Assembly (NCBI GenBank): GCA_938004235.1
Contig: CALKWL010000343.1
Span: forward strand, 1-7,016
Direction: 5' to 3'
From: an uncultured Gammaproteobacteria bacterium
GTDB taxonomy: Bacteria; Pseudomonadota; Gammaproteobacteria; Halothiobacillales; Halothiobacillaceae
Length of the DNA stretch: 7,016 bases
In this document: positions 6,366 through 7,016 of the stretch, one piece after another
Numbering within the stretch: position 1 is the first letter of the stretch
How the letters are laid out: each line of letters opens with the position of its first letter
Notes under the pieces: model-generated
What the model saw: the letters and a program-made list of their open reading frames with translations, nothing else
Databases searched by the model: none
Told to the model about the DNA's origin: nothing
Made by a program: the position numbers and the translations under genes

Positions 6366-6890
6366 ATGCTTAAAGCCAATATTGCTGACCTGATTAATGC
6401 GCAGATTACCCACGAGACCCATGCGGCTCAGTTGTATCTGCAAATGGCCATGTGGTGTGAAGACCGTGGTATGCACGGTGCGGCGACTTTCTTCCGCTCG
6501 CATGTGCCGGAGGAAATGATCCACCGCGACAAGCTGGTGGACTACATGATCGAGTCCGGTGCGCAGGTGCTGATTGGCGCGGTTCCAGCGCCGCGTGCTG
6601 AATATGACAACCTGGTGGAGGTGCTGCGCGCCGCCTATGCCCACGAGCAGAAGGTTACCGCGCAGATTCACCGTCTGGCCGAAGTTGCGCTTGAGGAAAA
6701 GGATTTCAGCACCTTCAATATGCTGCAATGGTTTATCAGCGAGCAACGTGAAGAAATCGTACTTTTTCGTGGCATTGTTGAGCACATTGAACTGACCGGC
6801 TTTACCGGCGAAAGCGGCACGGCGATGGTGCAGATGAACCGCTATCTGCACCGTTTGGTGTTGGGCGCTGCCCACCCCGAGCTCAGCTGA
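6366..6890 (+). CDS. ftnA: Bacterial non-heme ferritin (FtnA type)
   Basis: A 174-residue cytoplasmic iron-storage subunit. The family forms 24-subunit shells that oxidise Fe(II) and store it as a ferric mineral. From memory it aligns without gaps to E. coli FtnA over the first 130 or so residues, so the active-site numbers agree: A-site E17, E50, H53; B-site E94 and E130; third-site E49, E126 and E129; plus Y24 and Q127. Further landmarks are WCEDRGMHGAATFFRSH, YAHEQKVT and FNMLQWFISEQREE. No methionine ligand of the bacterioferritin heme kind stands out, and the sequence is FtnA-like rather than Bfr or Dps. E. coli FtnA has 165 residues, so this one carries a slightly longer C-terminus. It follows the receptor by 80 bp on the same strand. 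That gap has no convincing terminator, so co-transcription with the receptor is plausible, though a promoter in the gap cannot be excluded. It would hold iron delivered by the uptake genes before it. Confidence 0.96.
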   Translation: MLKANIADLINAQITHETHAAQLYLQMAMWCEDRGMHGAATFFRSHVPEEMIHRDKLVDYMIESGAQVLIGAVPAPRAEYDNLVEVLRAAYAHEQKVTAQIHRLAEVALEEKDFSTFNMLQWFISEQREEIVLFRGIVEHIELTGFTGESGTAMVQMNRYLHRLVLGAAHPELS

Positions 6891-6912
6891 TCGGCGGCTT
6901 GTTACATGGTTC

Positions 6913-6940
6913 GGTGGCGACCTGTCGCCACCATATATTC
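6913..6940 (+). terminator. Probable intrinsic terminator after the ferritin gene
   Basis: GGTGGCGA (6913-6920) and TCGCCACC (6925-6932) form a perfect 8-bp stem with a 4-nt CCTG loop, 22 nt after the ferritin stop. The following bases (atatattc, then ttt) are A+T-rich but are not a clean T run, so termination strength is uncertain. It is the best candidate for the end of the transcript. The remaining 20 or so genuine bases up to the adapter show no gene. Confidence 0.6.
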
Positions 6941-6961
6941 TTTGATTAAGGCTCGCCTGCG

Positions 6962-7016
6962 AGATCGGAAGAGCGTCGTGTAGGGAAAGAGTGTAGAACT
7001 CCGTGGGCGGCGGATC
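6962..7016 (+). other. Illumina P5/universal adapter, reverse complement (artificial sequence)
   Basis: From AGATCGGAAGAGCGTCGTG onward this matches the reverse complement of the TruSeq universal adapter. The first 30 or so bases are exact and five mismatches fall in the last 20 or so (for example AGAACTCC for AGATCTCG). It is not genomic. Genuine sequence stops at about 6961. Confidence 0.96.

Overview
The window is a bacterial DNA fragment of high G+C content carrying five genes, all on the + strand. All five concern heme/iron traffic: import across the inner membrane, capture and import at the outer membrane, and storage in the cytoplasm. The outer-membrane receptor with signal peptide and TonB box, the outer-membrane-type lipoprotein and the FtnA-like ferritin indicate a Gram-negative organism. 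The best guess is a beta- or gammaproteobacterium; the sequence does not fix the genus.

Both ends are artificial. Bases 1-53 match the Illumina P7/index adapter and bases 6962-7016 match the reverse complement of the P5/universal adapter, each with a few mismatches. Genuine DNA is therefore about 54-6961. The first gene is cut at the adapter junction and its apparent start codon lies in adapter sequence.

Layout: (1) 55-921, the 3' part of hmuU, a FecCD-family heme/iron permease. (2) 918-1721, hmuV, the ATPase of the same transporter, overlapping hmuU by ATGA. (3) 1724-1744, a compact intrinsic terminator directly after hmuV. (4) 1771-4014, a 747-residue lipoprotein with a glycine linker, one Ig/cadherin-like domain and about 600 residues of a family I do not recognise. 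(5) 4015-4128, a leader with two hairpins. (6) 4129-6285, a TonB-dependent outer-membrane receptor. (7) 6366-6890, an FtnA-type ferritin with every ferroxidase ligand intact. (8) 6913-6932, a strong hairpin that probably ends the cluster.

Proposed working model (inference): the lipoprotein and the receptor capture an iron source, probably heme or another iron chelate, at the outer membrane. TonB drives it into the periplasm, where a binding protein (HmuT, presumably encoded upstream and lost at the cut end) passes it to HmuUV. Ferritin stores the released iron. The most interesting parts are the uncharacterised lipoprotein paired with the receptor, the ferritin gene directly behind uptake genes, and the structured control regions between genes. 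No tRNA, rRNA, CRISPR array, insertion sequence or origin was seen.
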